NCBI GenBank assembly: GCA_964446585.1
Contig: CAYUPI010000002.1
Span: 62,001 to 126,000, forward strand
Length of the DNA: 64,000 nt
From: CAYUPI01 sp964446585
GTDB taxonomy: Bacteria; Verrucomicrobiota; Verrucomicrobiia; Limisphaerales; UBA8199
Reading direction: 5' to 3'
Program-made: the position numbers and the translations under genes
The notes under the pieces: generated by a model
Databases searched by the model: none
What the model was told of the DNA's origin: nothing
The model's input: only the letters and a program-made list of their open reading frames with translations
Shown here: positions 53,422 through 60,964 of the stretch, in pieces
Layout: the number at the start of each line of letters is the position of its first letter
Numbering within the stretch: position 1 is the stretch's first letter

Positions 53422-54510
53422 CTAGACCCGCCTGCTACTTTCGAGCCATCGCTCCAAATTAGACCGAACAAATTCGTCGTCGTTGAGGTGAGGGTAAGCC
53501 AGATAAACGCGATCTATTTCCTCTGATTGGCCGGGAGAAATTGCTTCGCCCGGATTCAGGCAGAGCGTATTTGACAACAGACCCTGACGGCGGAGGACTT
53601 CGTGGATGCCAGGAATGCAGCCCGCAAAACCATTCGCGGCGTCGAAAAAGGCGGCGTTGCAATCGGTGACTTCCGCGGCTCGCGTCAACAACTCGGCCTG
53701 CACTGTGCCCGAAGCCCATGTTGACTTGCACTCCTCGAGCAATCTTACGGCTGCCTGTGTCCAGCAAGCCCAATGGCCGAGGAGGCCTCCTACGATGCGC
53801 AGTTTCACGATGCCCGAGGCGGTGCGGACCAGGTATTCGGTAAGCAAATCCGTCACGATCGCATCATCGTTGCCCGTGTATAGCGCGATTTCAGCGGCGC
53901 GCCCGGCTTGCGCGACCGCCCGTATTACGTCGAGAGTCTGGTAGCGGTTAAACGCCGCGATCTTAATGGCGATGACATTGGGGATCTCAACAAAGCGGCG
54001 CCAGAATCGGAAACTCAACACCCGGCCTCCGACCGCAGGCTGAAGGTAGAAGCCAAAGAGCGGTATCTCGCGAGCCACTGTTCGGCAATGCTCTAACAGA
54101 TGATCATCATCAGCCTCTTTAAGGGCTCCGAGCGAGAGAAGGCCCAGATGGTAGCCGCTGTTCCTTGCAAACGCGGCCTCAGCAACGGCTTGATCTGTTG
54201 CGCCGCAGATGCCGGCAATGCGCACGGTCGAGCGGCCGCCGGCACGGTCGCACTCGGCAATCGTTTCCGCCGCAAGCTTGAGCACGGGCTCAAACAGGCC
54301 GAATTGCGGTTCGCGAATGGCAAACTGCGTGGTGTGGACACCGATCGCCATACCCCCTGCCCCGGCGGCGTGGTAATAACGCGTCAGGGCCCGCTGGCGG
54401 CGTTCGTCAAGCCGTCGTTGTGCGGTCAACGCCAGCGGATGGGCGGGTATCACGAGGCCGGCGCGGAGTTGCGCGCACACCCAGGACGGCGGCATTGGAT
54501 ATTCAGCCAT
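53422..54510 (-). CDS. dihydrodipicolinate synthase/N-acetylneuraminate lyase family protein
   Basis: A 362-residue TIM-barrel aldolase. The Schiff-base Lys183 lies in NVIAIKIAAFNRY, and the Tyr155 region GFYLQPA matches the family YxxP motif. The first barrel strand is GMAIGVHTTQFA. The family condenses or splits pyruvate or related 2-keto acids with aldehydes, but this branch has unusual spacing and lacks the usual GTTGE start, so the substrate is open. Its ATG overlaps the stop of the epimerase gene by one base, so it is translationally coupled to it. Confidence 0.82.
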   Translation of the reverse strand: MAEYPMPPSWVCAQLRAGLVIPAHPLALTAQRRLDERRQRALTRYYHAAGAGGMAIGVHTTQFAIREPQFGLFEPVLKLAAETIAECDRAGGRSTVRIAGICGATDQAVAEAAFARNSGYHLGLLSLGALKEADDDHLLEHCRTVAREIPLFGFYLQPAVGGRVLSFRFWRRFVEIPNVIAIKIAAFNRYQTLDVIRAVAQAGRAAEIALYTGNDDAIVTDLLTEYLVRTASGIVKLRIVGGLLGHWACWTQAAVRLLEECKSTWASGTVQAELLTRAAEVTDCNAAFFDAANGFAGCIPGIHEVLRRQGLLSNTLCLNPGEAISPGQSEEIDRVYLAYPHLNDDEFVRSNLERWLESSRRV

Positions 54511-55550
54511 TAGTACCTCCCGTCTCGCGTTTCAAAATGCGTCGGCTTGCCCAAACTTCGGCCACCATGTTTCACCCAGTCGGCTGTCCAGCGAAGTATG
54601 TCCTCGAGCCCCGTGACTGGCGTGCCGAGCAACGCGCAAATCCTGGCCGTGTTGCCAGTCAGAGACGTCTCACTTTCCTTGACGGCAAATTTTACTGGCC
54701 GATCGAGCAACTCACCCAGGCGTGACGCAATGGCGCGTACACCCAAGGCTTCAGGTCTGCTGAGGTTGAAGGCTTCAGCAGGTGAACGTGCCAAAGACAA
54801 AGCGCGAATTACCATGTCGTTGGCGTCGCTTTGCCAGATGCAATTAAACCAGCCGTTCGCCAAGTCGATCGACTGGCCGGTCCAGACTTTGTCGGCCAGA
54901 TCACGCAGAACGCCGTAGCGCAACTCAACCGCGTAAAAGAGCCTCAGCAAGGCGATTGGCGTGCCGTTGCGGTGCGAGAAATATTCGAAGATGCGCTCCC
55001 GGCCGACTGCAGTGTTGCCATATTCGCCAAGCGGCGTTAAGGGGTCAGACTCGATTGAGCCCCCGCGAGCGACGGAACCGAACGGATAGACATTGCCTGT
55101 GGACAGCGCCACGATGCGGGCCTTCGAATAATGCTCGGCCACGTGCGCAGGCACGAGCGTGTTGATCGCCCACATCTGCGCTGGATTTTGGGTTGTGCCG
55201 AACTTAAGACCCACGAGATAAATCACATTGTCACTGGCGGGCAGCCGGCGGACGGCGGTTTTATCGAGCAAATCGCGAGTGACCGTGAACACGCCGCGCT
55301 CTTCGAGCCAATCACGCGTGCGCGTGTCCGCAAATCGGCTAACGGCGTTGATTTCGAGGCTGTGTCCGGCCTGGACAGCAGCACGACGGGCAAGCACTGC
55401 CAGTGTCGGTCCCATCTTTCCGCCCGCACCCAGAACCATCAGGGGGCTACTGAGTTCTTTGATGAACTGGACGAGTTTTTCGCCGGGACGAGTGAGGAGT
55501 TCATCGAGCGCTTCCTCGGTTAGGATGGTTTTCGGCAAGGAGCGGGACAT
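54510..55550 (-). CDS. NAD-dependent epimerase/dehydratase
   Basis: A 346-residue protein of the extended short-chain dehydrogenase type, from the ATG at 55548-55550. The NAD-binding glycines are VLGAGGKMG. STGNVYPF holds the catalytic Ser/Thr region, with EYGNTAVGRERIFEYF in place of the usual YxxxK: the Tyr is present, but the Lys is replaced by Arg or shifted. The C-terminus is LLRLFYAVELRYGVL and RWTADWVKHGGRS. It starts 5 bases after the secreted-protein gene. It likely acts on a sugar or polyol with the aldolase downstream. Confidence 0.82.
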   Translation of the reverse strand: MSRSLPKTILTEEALDELLTRPGEKLVQFIKELSSPLMVLGAGGKMGPTLAVLARRAAVQAGHSLEINAVSRFADTRTRDWLEERGVFTVTRDLLDKTAVRRLPASDNVIYLVGLKFGTTQNPAQMWAINTLVPAHVAEHYSKARIVALSTGNVYPFGSVARGGSIESDPLTPLGEYGNTAVGRERIFEYFSHRNGTPIALLRLFYAVELRYGVLRDLADKVWTGQSIDLANGWFNCIWQSDANDMVIRALSLARSPAEAFNLSRPEALGVRAIASRLGELLDRPVKFAVKESETSLTGNTARICALLGTPVTGLEDILRWTADWVKHGGRSLGKPTHFETRDGRY

Positions 55551-55554
55551 GGTT

Positions 55555-56589
55555 CTATTTTGCGTATGACTTGCCGCCCGGCGACGCCAACGTGGCACCC
55601 CAGCGGCGGTACTCCTCCCAGCAATCCTCCCGGCTAAGGAATTTCCTCCAGATCAGTCGCCCTTTGAAACCGTAGGACCGTCCGGCCTCGACCTGGTGGA
55701 TGACGTATTGGAAATCCCAGGCCGGCCGAGGGTGTCGCGGCACTTTGAACTTGAAGAGACTAAACCGGATTTCGTCTTCGGCGCTGAACATTTTGTCGAA
55801 CATGAGGAGCAGGGTCATTCCATTGGCTGCGCGCCCGTAGTAGAAAGGCTGAGTGAAGCGAGGGTAATCGTAGCTCCAGAGGTTGAGTTTGAAATTGTGA
55901 TTGGTGTCATATTCCAGGGCGGGCGCGGGCGCGCTCCGATAAGTGCCGCCCTGGTTATAGTCCGGATGGCCCGGAGGCGCTTCGGCGCGGATCCATTCTT
56001 CGGTCGCGCCCGGCGCAACTACACCCCTAAAGTGAATCGGCACCTCGAAAACGTCGTTCATGTAATCGGCGAAAAAGAGCACGGCATAACGTCGCAGCCC
56101 GAATAACTCCGGTTGATCGGCGCGGCACTCGAACTCGAAATCGATCGCGTTTGAGTCGCTCACTGAGTATTTGAAGGTGGAGGCGAGCGCCCAGGGGTCG
56201 TCTTCCCGCTTCCGGACGAGCATGGCCGAACTGCTATCTGGCGTCTTTATCAGATCATATCGGCCGCGGCGGGGACTAAACGCGTTGAAGGCATTCGAGT
56301 GGCCGGAAATTACATGCTCGAAGTTGAGTCCGGCTGAAGCGCCACGTGCATCGGGGTCGAATGCATCGAAATCCGGGGCCTCTGCCCGGTTGAACAACGA
56401 ATTAACGCCGCTCAAGACTCCAGGCGACAAGGCATTGTCTCGCAGCAAAACCTGAAGATTGCCGCGCTCAATGGTGAGCGTCTGGACCCGCTCGCCCAAC
56501 GCGCCCTCAGCCGCAGGAACCGTCGGGCTGAGGCCGGCAACTGCGAGCACCAGCACTTGTTGCAATATGGCAGCCCGGGCATTCATCAT
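55555..56589 (-). CDS. secreted protein, beta-sandwich-like, of unknown function
   Basis: A 344-residue protein with two possible ATG starts (56587-56589 and 56584-56586) and a signal peptide (LVLAVAGLSPTVPAA). The mature part is aromatic-rich (FKYSVSDSNAIDFEFECRA; YPRFTQPFYYG; WDFQYVIHQVEAG), like a carbohydrate-active or binding beta-sandwich. No catalytic motif is recognised. It is the first gene of an operon with the epimerase and DHDPS-family genes, and divergent from the ThDP enzyme gene 109 bases away. It probably handles or senses the external substrate. Confidence 0.65.
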   Translation of the reverse strand: MMNARAAILQQVLVLAVAGLSPTVPAAEGALGERVQTLTIERGNLQVLLRDNALSPGVLSGVNSLFNRAEAPDFDAFDPDARGASAGLNFEHVISGHSNAFNAFSPRRGRYDLIKTPDSSSAMLVRKREDDPWALASTFKYSVSDSNAIDFEFECRADQPELFGLRRYAVLFFADYMNDVFEVPIHFRGVVAPGATEEWIRAEAPPGHPDYNQGGTYRSAPAPALEYDTNHNFKLNLWSYDYPRFTQPFYYGRAANGMTLLLMFDKMFSAEDEIRFSLFKFKVPRHPRPAWDFQYVIHQVEAGRSYGFKGRLIWRKFLSREDCWEEYRRWGATLASPGGKSYAK

Positions 56590-56698
56590 CGCCGCTTGAC
56601 CTTAGTCGGGAACCGGGCCAAATAAAAGCGCAAGTCGGCTCCCGAATTGCGGCCAGCGGGACCGCCAGTTCGGGATTTCGGACGATCAACATATTATC

Positions 56699-58423
56699 AT
56701 GAACGGAGGCGAAATCATTGCGCGCGTCTTGCAAAAGCAGGGAGTGAAGTTTTTATTCACCCTCTGCGGGGGCCACATCTCACCCATTTTCGTTTCTGCG
56801 CAGAGCGTGGGGATTCGGGTCATTGACACCCGGCATGAAGTAAATGCGGTTTTCGCGGCCGACGCGGTTTCGCGACTGACTGGAACGCCAGGAGTCGCTG
56901 CGGTAACGGCGGGTCCAGGTGTGACCAACTCGATCACTGCGGTAAGAAACGCCCGTCTGGCGCAATCGCCCCTGGTGCTGTTAGGAGGCGCGGCCGCAAC
57001 TATTTTGAAAGGACGCGGCGCCCTGCAGGACATCGACCAGATGGCGCTGATGAAACCGAACGTCAAATGGGCGGCGGCAATCACAAAGATCAGGCAGATT
57101 GTTCCAACATTGGAGAAGGCATTTGCCATCGCGCAAGAAGGCGTTCCGGGCCCGGTGTTTGTTGAATGCCCGATTGATACTTTATATGACGAGGAACTGG
57201 TGCGGAGCTGGTATGGCGCGGCGAACAACACTCCAAAGAACCTCGAAGAGAGAATGCTCCAAAAGTATCTGAATCGACATGCGAGGGACCTTTTCGCGGG
57301 GAAGAATTCGGTCGCGTTCGACGATCCACCGCCAGCAATTTCCTATCCCAGGCATTCTGTCTCACACATTCGCCATACGATCGCAAAACTGAACGCGGCG
57401 GCAAAACCCCTGCTGCTAATCGGCAGCGGGGCAATAATGAAGCCCCCTCACTCGGGGGCGCTAGCTGCGGCGGTAACGAAGCTGGGAATTCCTGTTTATC
57501 TCGGTGGCATGGCCCGAGGCTTGCTCGGAAAAGAAAATCCGCTTCACATGCGTCATCATCGTCGAGAGGCCATCAAAGATTCGGATCTGATCGTCCTTGC
57601 CGGCATTGCAAACGATTTCCGGTTGGACTACGGCCGGCAAATAGGCCGCAGACCATTCATCTCGATAAATCGCAGCGCCGAGGACTTGACGAAGAACAAG
57701 AAGCCTACCCTGGCAATCCATGCCGATCCTCTGGAGTTCCTGATCGCGTTGTCGGCAGCATTTCAAGGGAATTATTCGGGCTGGGTAGAAGCGCTTCGGA
57801 GGCGCGATGCCGGACGGGAGGAAAACATCGGGCAACAAGCCGACGCGGCGATTGAGCGAGGCATCAATCCGGTGAAACTCTTCCGCGAACTGGAACCTGA
57901 TCTGGATGACAACACGATACTTGTGGCTGACGGCGGAGATTTTGTCGCGACCGCATCTTACATTCTGCGTCCGCGCCAACCGCTCACGTGGCTGGACCCG
58001 GGCGTGTTCGGCACGCTCGGAGTCGGCGGCGGGTTCGCGCTCGGGGCCAAACTGGTCCACCCCAACCACGATGTCTGGATCATTTATGGTGATGGCAGCG
58101 CCGCCTATAGCCTGATGGAGTACGACACGTTCGTTCGGCACAAGCTGCCGGTCATTTCTGTAATTGGCAATGATGCGTGCTGGGGTCAAATTGCGCGCGA
58201 CCAGGTGGAGGTTCTGAAGAGCGACTGCGCCATGAATCTGGCATTCAGCGATTATCAGGACGTCGGAAAAGCATTCGGCGCCGAGGGAGCGCGCGTTGAA
58301 ACTCTGGAAGCGTTCAAAGCAGCCGTTGCTGAAGGAAAAAAGTTCTCCCGCAACGGCAGGCCGTACATCATCAATGCGATTCTTGGTAAGACCGATTTCC
58401 GAAAAGGGTCGGTTTCGATGTAG
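56699..58423 (+). CDS. thiamine-diphosphate enzyme, ILVBL / acetolactate-synthase-like
   Basis: A 574-residue protein with the three-domain POX/ALS layout. E47 in TRHEVNAVFAADAV activates the cofactor. AAVTAGPGVTNSITAV follows, and the ThDP/Mg motif is YGDGSAAYSLMEYDTF...NDACWG. The sequence RHEVNAVFAADAVSRLTG and LLGGAAATILKGRGAL resemble the mammalian ILVBL/HACL2 subgroup (2-hydroxyacyl-CoA lyase-like) more than bacterial IlvB. No small regulatory subunit is encoded nearby. It is divergent from the aldolase/epimerase operon and may act on the same carbon skeleton. Confidence 0.88.
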   Translation: MNGGEIIARVLQKQGVKFLFTLCGGHISPIFVSAQSVGIRVIDTRHEVNAVFAADAVSRLTGTPGVAAVTAGPGVTNSITAVRNARLAQSPLVLLGGAAATILKGRGALQDIDQMALMKPNVKWAAAITKIRQIVPTLEKAFAIAQEGVPGPVFVECPIDTLYDEELVRSWYGAANNTPKNLEERMLQKYLNRHARDLFAGKNSVAFDDPPPAISYPRHSVSHIRHTIAKLNAAAKPLLLIGSGAIMKPPHSGALAAAVTKLGIPVYLGGMARGLLGKENPLHMRHHRREAIKDSDLIVLAGIANDFRLDYGRQIGRRPFISINRSAEDLTKNKKPTLAIHADPLEFLIALSAAFQGNYSGWVEALRRRDAGREENIGQQADAAIERGINPVKLFRELEPDLDDNTILVADGGDFVATASYILRPRQPLTWLDPGVFGTLGVGGGFALGAKLVHPNHDVWIIYGDGSAAYSLMEYDTFVRHKLPVISVIGNDACWGQIARDQVEVLKSDCAMNLAFSDYQDVGKAFGAEGARVETLEAFKAAVAEGKKFSRNGRPYIINAILGKTDFRKGSVSM

Positions 58424-58432
58424 GAGTATGAC

Positions 58433-58474
58433 GAGCGACAATCAATGATGCGGCCGCATCATTGATTGTCGCTC
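58433..58474. repeat. perfect 42-bp palindrome
   Basis: Each 21-base half is the exact complement of the other, with no loop, centred on a NotI-type GCGGCCGC. It starts 9 bases after the stop codon of the ThDP gene. There is no T-tract. Candidate uses: binding site for a dimeric regulator, or a mobile-element or recombination target. Confidence 0.85.
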
Positions 58475-58559
58475 AGGCTAAACGTCTTGTTAGTTCACGC
58501 CGCATATGCCATGAGAGCGCTCGAGCTTGCCACTGCCACCATTGAAGCTAAAGCTGGGT

Positions 58560-58633
58560 GGAGCGCGCGACTCCGATCTTGCGCGTGTCGGGGCTTGGGT
58601 GCTTGCGCTCGCGCGATCGGAGTCGCGCGCTCC
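58560..58633. repeat. inverted repeat family B
   Basis: Perfect 19-bp arms 58560-58578 and 58615-58633 (GGAGCGCGCGACTCCGATC and its complement) around a 36-base GC-rich interior. Only copy seen in this window. It has the shape of a REP-like or MITE-like element. It lies in the 299-base gap before the phosphoesterase gene. Confidence 0.75.
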
Positions 58634-58722
58634 GGAGGCAACGGCAAGATGCGCCCGCGGTATGTAGATCCTCAACGTTCGGCTTGTTCTTCAACCCTCT
58701 TTAGGAGATGATGCGCCCCTAA

Positions 58723-60372
58723 ATGAACTCCCGACAACTTTGTGCTGCCCGCGGCTTCCCCTGCCTGCTCACGTTGTTTCTGTTCGTGCGTCTGGCGGTC
58801 ACAGGTTCAGCGCAAGAAGCGGCCAGTCTTTTTCTCAAAGGCCCGTATCTGCAAGGGCCCGGAATCGACACCATCACAATCAAGTGGGAGGCGCCCACCA
58901 ACACGACCGGCATCGTGCGCTATGGCCTCAATGGCGCGATGAACCGTGAATCGAGGTTGGAGGTCCCTCGACTGCTCCTTGCTGAATCGTCAGCGCCGGT
59001 CACGAACGTCACCAGAGAGGGCGAGACCACGGTCACGCGAGTGGCCACGACCAACGCGGTCTTCCTTTATGAGGTCACGCTGTGGAACCTGCGCCCGGGG
59101 TCCGTTTATAGCTACGTTGCCGAGGTGGGCGGAGTCCGAACGCAGCCGAAAAAGTTCAAGACTCTCGCCGCTGATCAGCCCAAGGTCACTTTCATCGCGT
59201 ATGGAGACGCGCGGACCAATCCGAAGTTGCACGCCGCGGTGACCGCCAATTTCAAGCGTTACGCTCCGGACTTCATCCTGCATACGGGCGATCTGGTTGC
59301 CAACGGTCGAACCTATGACCTTTGGGGAAGGGAGTTCTTCGGCCCGTTGGCAAATGTGCTCGACGAAGTCCCCATGCTTCCATCGATTGGCAATCACGAA
59401 TCAGATGGAAAGCTTTACCTGTTTTATCTGCACCAGCCGGGTAAGGAACGGTGGTACTCGTCCGATATCGGCCCCGTTCATCTCCTGGCTCTCGATTTTC
59501 ATTATGAGAAGGACACGGACGAGCAATTCGCCTTCGCGACGGAAGACCTGTTCAAGTCGAAGGCGCCATGGAAGGTTGTCTATCTGCATTATCCGGTTTT
59601 CAACATCGGCGGTCACGGCACGGGCTGGGGTCACCGCACTTACCTGCCGCTGTTCCACAAAGCGAAGGTAGATCTAGTGGTCACCGGGCACTCGCATATC
59701 TATGAACGGTTCCGCCCTATTGCCGGCGAGAGCGGGGACGCCGCGTGGCCGATCACCCACATCACAACGGGCGGCGGCGGCGCGCCGTTAGCGGCCAGCT
59801 ACCCCCATCCTGCATTGGTCGCAAATTATGCTACCAATCACTTCGTTCTCTTCGAAGCCACGGCGACAACCTTGCGAGGGCGCGCTATCGCTACGAATAA
59901 TGCCGTGCTCGATTCTTTTGAAATAAGAAAACGCAATGGCCGGCCATCGGCGGAATATGTCGCCCAGATCTATCCTGAGGAAACTTTGAAGCTTGCCTAT
60001 GAGGCTGCCCGAAGCCTAACGGGCAGTCTCGCCTCCGCGCCGACGATGAATACACCCGCCCAGGTGATGTTCACCATTCCCCCGCTGAAAACCGTTCAGC
60101 GACCCGTGCCGCTTCAGATCTATCTCATGCCAGCTTCGGCCCAGTCATTTGAACTCGAGGAAGGGCCGTTGCAGTTGACCACTCCATCGTTAACGGAGTC
60201 GAACAAAGTGGTGTGGGCTCGGGTGCGCGCGCGCAACGGCAACGTCTCGGCCCCACTGATGTTCCAGGGGAATTTGCTGGTCGGCAAAGTTGAGGTCGTC
60301 GCTTATGGGCAGCGCTGCCGAGTCTCCGGCGTTGCGGCAGAAGCGGCCAAGGCTCTGGGAAATGGTAAATAA
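58723..60372 (+). CDS. secreted metallophosphoesterase, purple-acid-phosphatase-like
   Basis: A 549-residue protein. The signal peptide ends near VTGSA/QEAA. An N-terminal fibronectin-like domain (residues about 38-150) is followed by the metal-binding core: GDAR (161-164), GDLV (189-192), GNHE (223-226), YLHYPVF and GHSHIYERF. This is the calcineurin-like purple acid phosphatase layout. The C-terminal 150 residues are beta-rich and unassigned. It likely hydrolyses phosphomonoesters or phosphodiesters outside the cell. Confidence 0.9.
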   Translation: MNSRQLCAARGFPCLLTLFLFVRLAVTGSAQEAASLFLKGPYLQGPGIDTITIKWEAPTNTTGIVRYGLNGAMNRESRLEVPRLLLAESSAPVTNVTREGETTVTRVATTNAVFLYEVTLWNLRPGSVYSYVAEVGGVRTQPKKFKTLAADQPKVTFIAYGDARTNPKLHAAVTANFKRYAPDFILHTGDLVANGRTYDLWGREFFGPLANVLDEVPMLPSIGNHESDGKLYLFYLHQPGKERWYSSDIGPVHLLALDFHYEKDTDEQFAFATEDLFKSKAPWKVVYLHYPVFNIGGHGTGWGHRTYLPLFHKAKVDLVVTGHSHIYERFRPIAGESGDAAWPITHITTGGGGAPLAASYPHPALVANYATNHFVLFEATATTLRGRAIATNNAVLDSFEIRKRNGRPSAEYVAQIYPEETLKLAYEAARSLTGSLASAPTMNTPAQVMFTIPPLKTVQRPVPLQIYLMPASAQSFELEEGPLQLTTPSLTESNKVVWARVRARNGNVSAPLMFQGNLLVGKVEVVAYGQRCRVSGVAAEAAKALGNGK

Positions 60373-60489
60373 GCGATTTGCGACTCGATCCTGGCAGCCG
60401 GCGCGCCAGGCTTTTCGGGCAGGATTAGCCAGGCCCAAATAGAGCGCTGCGAACGAAGCGCAGACAGGCAACCAGCGCCCGGAATTGCG

Positions 60490-60669
60490 TTAGGGCCGCG
60501 CGGCGCGGAGGATGCGGTTCACCAACCCTCCTGTTTTCATCGGCGCGCCAAAATCCTTCCCTTCCAACGCCGTCGGTAAAGGCCCCAGCATCATGTCCTG
60601 GTAATAATCTCTGGATGAACTTCCGACGCGAGATCGGACTGAGCTCAATTGACCTCTTTCGTGAGGTCA
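60490..60669 (-). pseudogene. possible 3' remnant of a gene
   Basis: An open minus-strand frame of 59 codons bounded by TGA upstream and TAA at 60490-60492. Its end, RDYYQDMMLGPLPTAL and GLVNRILRAARP, looks like a natural protein C-terminus. No start codon with a ribosome-binding site is visible, so this may be a truncated leftover. Family not recognised; chance is possible. Confidence 0.25.
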
Positions 60670-60699
60670 CGTGTGCCGGAAATCTGAGGTCAATTTTTT
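60647..60699 (+). promoter_or_regulatory. mutually exclusive hairpins resembling an attenuator
   Basis: AATTGACCTC (60647-60656) can pair with GAGGTCA at 60663-60669, or form a perfect 10-bp stem with GAGGTCAATT at 60686-60695, which runs into a T-tract ending at 60699. Two exclusive folds with one terminator-like is the shape of an attenuator, but no leader peptide or ligand fold was identified. The region lies about 265 bases before the subtilase gene. Confidence 0.35.
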
Positions 60700-60964
60700 G
60701 TCCGGCTGCTTGAGTTGAACATAAAAGAGGAGGTTGGACAACAAAAGGGCAAAAGAAGTCTAAGCGAGCTCTGTGCGAAGCGCCGCTCGCGTCGGACCAG
60801 CCGGCTTGTCCCACCCCTTGCACATCAAGCGCTGACAAGAAATCAAACAATGCCAGGTTCCCATTCCAATAATCGGACACTCGAGAGACAGTCGATGTCC
60901 AGACTCGAACTCTTCCTTGCTGGCACATCGCTAGCTTTGCCTATGACGACGCGCCGTCCGTATC

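Larger units (their letters stand above)
60373..60964. other. intergenic region of 592 bases
   Basis: Contains a minus-strand gene-like tail (60490-60669) and overlapping alternative hairpins with a T-tract (60647-60699), both listed separately. Otherwise it is the upstream region of the subtilase gene. No RNA gene seen. Confidence 0.5.

Noticed and set aside
57461..58441. 326-codon minus-strand ORF opposite the ThDP enzyme
   Set aside because: The ThDP enzyme has cofactor motifs; this ORF has no domain.
58433..58474. Reading the 42-bp palindrome as a terminator
   Set aside because: No T-tract on either strand and no loop, so a simple intrinsic terminator is unlikely.
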